Shown here one piece after another: positions 4,628 to 8,178 of a stretch of 8,178 bases of DNA. The stretch is taken from assembly GCA_964428205.1 (NCBI GenBank), contig CAYRXE010000042.1:1-8178 (forward strand), given 5' to 3'. A program made the translations under genes and the position numbers. Every line of letters begins with the position of its first letter. The first letter of the stretch is position 1. Source of the stretch: CAYRXE01 sp964428205. GTDB lineage: Bacteria; Patescibacteriota; Gracilibacteria; Peribacterales; Peribacteraceae. Under the pieces are notes generated by a model that made no database searches, was not told where the DNA came from, and saw nothing but the letters and a program-made list of their open reading frames with translations.

Positions 4628-5894
4628 AATCACGAATCCACACTTCGACCGGATGATCGGTGGCAAGCGACATCCCCTCCTTACGAATAGCATCGCAGTT
4701 ATTGGTACACACGAGCGCGACGGCGTCTTTGAATTCCGCAGCAGTGTACTTACGAACAGGGAACTTGCGACTCTCGTACTGCCAGTCGTGTCCGAAGTAT
4801 CCGTAGATCATCAAGCTGCCCGAGTGCGTAGCCTCACGATTCACCACGCTCATGGCATCACGACTGGTCGAGACCTCGGACCATGGTGGACGCAGTCCTA
4901 CGATGACCACGGTCGTAAAGACCAAGACAGGAGTGAACGGGAATCCTTTGAGTTTTTTGTGATGGAAGAAATGCAACAAACCCGCAACCAGAAGCGGAGA
5001 AAACAGGATGGCGTAGTACTGCTGCCATGCCATGAACATGGCGAAGGAAAGCAGGAGGAACGTGAGAATGAGTGCCCAAGACTTGGAGCGCAGGATGCCC
5101 GCAATACCAAGGAGAGAACCAAACACGCTACCCGCCATGACCCAGAGCCAACCCACATGCATGAAGCGCATGAGTATGGAATCTGCGACATCTTTGGAAC
5201 CCTGGATCGCAAAGCTCGCGATCACGAGCGGACTGCCCACGGTATACAGAGCGAGCGCTACGACAGGTGCCAAGAAATAGAGGATGCGTTTTGCTTTGGA
5301 TACGGGGAGTGAGGCAAACACCGCAATAACAAGTGGGACAAAGAGGACAATTTGATACGCGGTGAAGAGAGAGGCCGTCCAAAAGACGGCGACCCAGAAG
5401 GCGTACCACTCCTTACGCTCACGATCACTCTTCCCCTCTCGCGTGATCCAGTTCCACATCTTCACAAAGATTTTCCTTCCGGTGATGGTCATGGCTTCCT
5501 GTGAGCGATACAGCAGCCACACGAACACGAGAGCCTGCAATCCAGTCACGACTGCAAGCATGATGGTGCCAGCCTGAATGATCATCGTGGCAGAGAAGAT
5601 CCAGGTGACTGCCACGGCAAAGCGCTCTGCATGTGGTAGGCGTTTGCCCATGTGCCACACGAGCCACACAGCTTGGATCAGTAATGAGGCGAAAATGGCT
5701 CTCCAGAGCCATTCTTGGAAGGGCAGAATTTCGGTAGCCGCCATGATGCTCCGCATGAATGGTGGGTGCGGATACGGGATGCTGAGGAGATACTTGGCTT
5801 CATCGGTGCGCACTCCCCCAAGGCCTTGCAGGTGTGCGAGCACGAGCGCGAAGACTTCGAGCAACACCACGACGATTTGCGTGAAGCGTTTCAT
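4626..5894 (-). CDS. GT-C fold membrane glycosyltransferase (GT39/ArnT-like)
   Basis: A 422-residue multi-pass membrane protein. GT-C enzymes of this type take a sugar from a polyprenyl-phosphate donor and transfer it on the outer face of the membrane. After the first helix (about 5-21), the first outside loop carries the acidic pair Asp31-Glu32 (VRTDEAKYLL) and then PHPP (42-45), matching the DE...HPP pattern of the PMT/ArnT group, where the acidic residue is catalytic. About nine or ten further hydrophobic segments follow (roughly 63-81, 92-128, 165-195, 205-230, 246-266, 273-287, 291-309, 320-334). The last 85 or so residues are polar and probably form an outside domain with Cys396 and Cys400. 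Its ATG overlaps the upstream gene's stop (ATGA, 5894-5891), placing it last in the GT2-GtrA operon. The acceptor (lipid, protein or polymer) cannot be told. It is shorter than full ArnT or PMT enzymes but usual for small GT39-like proteins. Confidence 0.82.
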   Translation of the reverse strand: MKRFTQIVVVLLEVFALVLAHLQGLGGVRTDEAKYLLSIPYPHPPFMRSIMAATEILPFQEWLWRAIFASLLIQAVWLVWHMGKRLPHAERFAVAVTWIFSATMIIQAGTIMLAVVTGLQALVFVWLLYRSQEAMTITGRKIFVKMWNWITREGKSDRERKEWYAFWVAVFWTASLFTAYQIVLFVPLVIAVFASLPVSKAKRILYFLAPVVALALYTVGSPLVIASFAIQGSKDVADSILMRFMHVGWLWVMAGSVFGSLLGIAGILRSKSWALILTFLLLSFAMFMAWQQYYAILFSPLLVAGLLHFFHHKKLKGFPFTPVLVFTTVVIVGLRPPWSEVSTSRDAMSVVNREATHSGSLMIYGYFGHDWQYESRKFPVRKYTAAEFKDAVALVCTNNCDAIRKEGMSLATDHPVEVWIRD

Positions 5895-6193
5895 TTCTGA
5901 GAAGTGAGAGGGATCACATGTGTTTCGCGTACATCACGACCACGATGGTAGTCGCGGAGTTCCAAGTGCAACTCTGTCGAACTGATGCTCTTGATTTGAA
6001 TGGACGAAAGAAGCACGCCCTTATTCTGTGCAAACTCCTCCACTATCCACTGCACGCGCGCGCGAACATCAGACTGTGTGTACAAAGGCGCAATGCGATA
6101 CATCCTGCAGAGCGCAGATGCAAAGACCACAAGCATGATGAGGCTAAAGAGAATAACGGGCAGCCGAGGAGTAGATGCGGATTTCTTCTTCAT
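5891..6193 (-). CDS. Single-pass membrane protein between two glycosyltransferases, unknown function
   Basis: A 100-residue protein starting at ATG 6193, which overlaps the upstream stop by 4 bp; an upstream ATG at 6232 would give 13 extra residues reaching into the GT2-GtrA gene and is less likely. The N-terminus is basic (MKKK), then one hydrophobic helix at about 12-29 (PVILFSLIMLVVFASALC), then some 70 residues that by the positive-inside rule should lie outside the cell. That part has a probable helix (SDVRARVQWIVEEFA, 41-55) and strand-like segments (SIQIKSI 64-70, ELHLELR 74-80), ending with many charged residues. No family is recognised. Overlaps at both ends strongly tie it to the two glycosyltransferase genes, so it may be an assembly or acceptor-binding partner; that is inference. 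Confidence 0.72.
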   Translation of the reverse strand: MKKKSASTPRLPVILFSLIMLVVFASALCRMYRIAPLYTQSDVRARVQWIVEEFAQNKGVLLSSIQIKSISSTELHLELRDYHRGRDVRETHVIPLTSQK

Positions 6194-7275
6194 ACACGCC
6201 ACGTGAGCATGCGACTCATCGTGTAATTCCAAATCATACCCACAAATGCGCCAATGGCTACTCCCGGCAATGTCGGCACTCCTTCTATGAGCAAGTGCTG
6301 TGTGACTGGGTAGTTCGCGAGTGCGCCAAAGAGACAGGCAATATTGAAGGTGCAGAAGCCACCAAAGGCAGCCATGCCACGCAGTCTGGCCTCTTTAAAT
6401 GTCCACGCGTTATTGAGCCAGAAGTTAAAGATGATGGCAGATTCGATGCCCAGTACTAATGGCAAGGAGAAGCCAAGAACATCGAGTGTCGAGGGCAGGA
6501 AGGTTTCGGCCGTTACATACGCAAGTAGGTGTACCAATACGCCAAAGAGACCAACCACTGCATACTTCCACAGAGTCATCGGGATGTAGCGACCGAAGGT
6601 AACGTCGTAGAGGTACTCGAGGAACTCCAGCTGAACTCTACGGCTGAGCTTGCTCTCGCCATGCAATCGTTTGCTGAAGGTAAATGGAACCTCGGTTGCG
6701 GTTGTACCTGCAGGTGCGTGCACGAGAAGGTCCAAGAGGATCTTGAAACCCTTGGGGTTGAGCGTTGGTAATGCCGCTTCGAATGTTTTGCGGTTGAGCG
6801 CGAAGAATCCGCTCATGGGATCTGCCACTTGGACTTTGCAAAGGCGTTTTGCGAGGTTTGTAGCCATGCGGCTTAAGGCGAAACGACGTTCATCCCACTC
6901 CCCTACACTTCCGCCGGATACATACCGAGATCCAATGGCGACGTCACTTCCTTTCTCTACGGCATCAGCAAGTTTAGGAAGTAAATGGAGATCGTGCTGG
7001 CCATCGGCATCCATGACCATGAGTACATCACCGGTGGCGGCGAGGAATCCTTCGATCACGGCTGAGGAAAGCCCGCGACGTCCAATACGACGAATCACTC
7101 TGACTTCTGCATGTGTCTTCCCTAATTCTCGTGCCACCTCCCACGTGCGGTCTGGCGAGTTGTCATCGACGATAATGATCTCCGCTTTGCGTCCTTTGAG
7201 CACTTCCAAGACTTTGGGAACGAGAACAGGGATGTTCTCGGCCTCATTGAAGGTGGGAAGGACAAGGGAAAGCAT
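6190..7275 (-). CDS. GT2 polyprenyl-phosphate glycosyltransferase fused to GtrA-like domain
   Basis: A 361-residue two-domain protein. Residues 1-230 are a GT2 transferase of the dolichol-phosphate mannosyltransferase type, which moves a sugar from a nucleotide donor to a polyprenyl phosphate on the cytoplasmic face. Motifs are LPTFNEAENI (6-15), VDDNSPDRT (36-44), the metal-binding DADGQHD (89-95), IGSRYVSGG (114-122), DPMSGFF (152-158) and HGESK (205-209). Residues 235-361 form a GtrA-like four-helix domain (WKYAVVGLFGV, FNFWLNNAWTF, end WNYTMSR...), proposed in other systems to help move the lipid-linked sugar across the membrane. The start at 7275 is chosen because MLSLVLPTFNEAE is the standard N-terminus of the fold; an upstream ATG at 7467 would add 64 unlike residues overlapping the divergent epimerase. 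A TATATT hexamer lies 7 nt before the ATG and there is no Shine-Dalgarno. It is first in a three-gene overlapping operon. The sugar is unknown. Confidence 0.92.
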   Translation of the reverse strand: MLSLVLPTFNEAENIPVLVPKVLEVLKGRKAEIIIVDDNSPDRTWEVARELGKTHAEVRVIRRIGRRGLSSAVIEGFLAATGDVLMVMDADGQHDLHLLPKLADAVEKGSDVAIGSRYVSGGSVGEWDERRFALSRMATNLAKRLCKVQVADPMSGFFALNRKTFEAALPTLNPKGFKILLDLLVHAPAGTTATEVPFTFSKRLHGESKLSRRVQLEFLEYLYDVTFGRYIPMTLWKYAVVGLFGVLVHLLAYVTAETFLPSTLDVLGFSLPLVLGIESAIIFNFWLNNAWTFKEARLRGMAAFGGFCTFNIACLFGALANYPVTQHLLIEGVPTLPGVAIGAFVGMIWNYTMSRMLTWRV

Positions 7276-7282
7276 TGGCAAG

Positions 7283-7288
7283 AATATA
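7283..7288 (-). promoter_or_regulatory. Possible -10 element of the GT2-GtrA operon
   Basis: TATATT on the minus strand (5/6 match to TATAAT) is followed by CTTGCCA and the ATG at 7275. Transcription would start at or within 1 nt of the start codon. The CTTGC just before the start also occurs before ugd (CCTTGC-ATG). No clear -35 is seen; TTGGTA at 7306-7301 is only 12 nt upstream of the hexamer. The 73-bp gap to the divergent epimerase at 7349 should hold promoters for both directions. Confidence 0.42.
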
Positions 7289-7348
7289 CACGAAAAGCCG
7301 TACCAATCGCTCTTGTTCCAAGCTGCATTTGGCCACACACTACCCGGG

Positions 7349-8178
7349 ATGCATATTTTGGTTACAGGATCATCGGGAACAATTGGTACGCGTTTGTGCG
7401 AGCGCCTCTTAGAAAGCGGCCACAGTTTGAGCGGTATCGATTGGGTCGAGAACAAGTGGCAGCCCAAGATTCAGGAGCTCACCGCCCTCATCGACATGCG
7501 CGACGATAAGAAGGTCATGGCCTACGAACCGAGGAAGCCTGTGGATGTGATGGTGCACTTGGCCGCGAATGCACGCGTGTACGAGCTTGTAGAAGAACCC
7601 CGCCGCGCCCTCGATAACTTTGTCACTCTCTTCAATGCGCTGGAACTCGCTCGTAAGTTGAACGTGAAGAAGTTCATCTTCGCGTCGTCACGCGAGAGCT
7701 ACGGAAACATCGCTGCCGATAAATATACGGAGGATCTCGCGAGAGTCGAGAACTGCGAAAGCCCCTACACAGCCAGCAAAATTGGAGGTGAGGCACTCGT
7801 CGAGGCCTACACCCGTTGCTATGGAGTGGATCACATTATTGTGCGCTTCTCCAATGTCTACGGCATGTACGACGACAGCATTCGCGTCGTTCCCCTCTTC
7901 ATCCGCATGTGCCGCAAGAACGAGCCCATCACGGTGTTTGGAAAAGAGAAGTGTTTGGACTTCACCTATATTGATGACGCTGTGAGTGGCGTGATCTTGA
8001 TGATTGAGAAGTTCGATGTCGCCAAGAACCAGACGATCAACTTGGCATACGGAGAAGGCACGACGTTGATTCACTTGGCTGAGCGCGTGAAGGAATTACT
8101 CGGTAGCACCTCTGCTGTGAGTCTTGGTGAGCCACGCACAGGGGAAGTGATTCGCTACGTGGCGGATATCTCCAAAGC
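7349..8178 (+). CDS. NAD-dependent sugar epimerase/dehydratase, C-terminus cut by window edge
   Basis: Extended short-chain dehydrogenase/reductase; 276 full codons are present and the frame is still open at the window edge. The Rossmann loop is TGSSGTIG (6-13), Asp31 ends the second strand, and LAANARVYE (71-79) follows the fourth strand. The active site shows FASSRESYG (111-119) and Tyr140-x3-Lys144 (YTASK). RFSNVYG (166-172) and DFTYIDDAVSG (204-214) are typical of nucleotide-sugar epimerases, and the reading ends in the ADISK segment near the usual C-terminus, so perhaps 30-40 residues are missing. The start at 7349 begins exactly at the first beta strand. No Shine-Dalgarno is seen. It resembles the epimerase at 3341 in domain plan (both have DFTYIDD and ADISK), so they are distant paralogues. 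It lacks the LDNVNAYYD motif of the uronate enzyme, so its substrate differs or is unknown. A UDP-glucose 4-epimerase or dTDP-glucose dehydratase relative is possible. Confidence 0.88.
   Translation, partial: MHILVTGSSGTIGTRLCERLLESGHSLSGIDWVENKWQPKIQELTALIDMRDDKKVMAYEPRKPVDVMVHLAANARVYELVEEPRRALDNFVTLFNALELARKLNVKKFIFASSRESYGNIAADKYTEDLARVENCESPYTASKIGGEALVEAYTRCYGVDHIIVRFSNVYGMYDDSIRVVPLFIRMCRKNEPITVFGKEKCLDFTYIDDAVSGVILMIEKFDVAKNQTINLAYGEGTTLIHLAERVKELLGSTSAVSLGEPRTGEVIRYVADISK

Noticed and set aside
4509..5312. Long plus-strand open frame (267 codons) across the terminator and the GT-C gene
   Set aside because: It crosses a strong terminator, lies antisense to a clear membrane enzyme, and its translation is rich in His/Arg/Glu with no domain.
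6194..6232. Upstream ATG giving a 113-residue form of the single-pass protein
   Set aside because: The ATGA overlap at 6190-6193 and a normal MKKK-hydrophobic N-terminus favour the shorter form.
7276..7467. 64-codon N-terminal extension of the GT2-GtrA protein
   Set aside because: It would overlap the start of the divergent epimerase and precede the standard GT2 N-terminus; the -10-like hexamer lies inside it.

Overview
This is a compact stretch of bacterial chromosome with mid-range GC by eye, the standard genetic code (TGA acts as a stop, including in ATGA overlaps), short gaps and three 4-bp gene overlaps. There is no tRNA, rRNA, CRISPR array or transposase. Protein style and tight packing would fit an uncultivated lineage such as Patescibacteria/CPR, but that placement is a low-confidence inference. 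No sequence search was possible; products come from motifs read in the translations.

Layout. (1) 1-773, minus: the N-terminal half of a PolX-family DNA polymerase, cut by the window edge. (2) 788-1237: a self-contained unit for a 78-residue basic protein with a C2HC zinc-finger-like pattern. It has a possible promoter, a structured leader, a strong Shine-Dalgarno site and a GNRA-capped terminator. A 24-bp imperfect inverted repeat (21/24 matches) flanks it; one copy lies in its leader and the other at the PolX promoter. (3) 1261-1773, minus: an unknown, probably exported, 152-residue protein with its own terminator hairpin. (4) 2037-4627, plus: UDP-glucose 6-dehydrogenase, a UDP-glucuronate 4-epimerase-like enzyme and a 78-residue two-helix membrane protein, closed by a strong intrinsic terminator. 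(5) 4626-7275, minus: a three-gene overlapping operon of a GT2 polyprenyl-phosphate sugar transferase fused to GtrA, a 100-residue single-pass protein and a GT-C membrane glycosyltransferase. (6) 7349-8178, plus: a second NAD-dependent sugar epimerase/dehydratase, truncated by the window edge and divergent from the GT operon.

How it fits together. The plus operon should turn UDP-glucose into UDP-glucuronate and then probably UDP-galacturonate. The minus operon looks like a lipid-carrier pathway: a cytoplasmic GT2 loads a sugar on a polyprenyl phosphate, GtrA may help move it across the membrane, and a GT-C enzyme transfers it outside. Together this is a cell-surface glycosylation locus. Whether the nucleotide sugar made on one strand feeds the transferase on the other is inference.

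The most unusual parts are the zinc-finger-like unit with its flanking inverted repeat, the 100-residue partner inside the transferase operon, and -10-like hexamers only 6 to 8 nt before the ATG of PolX, ugd and the GT2 gene, which suggest leaderless mRNAs.
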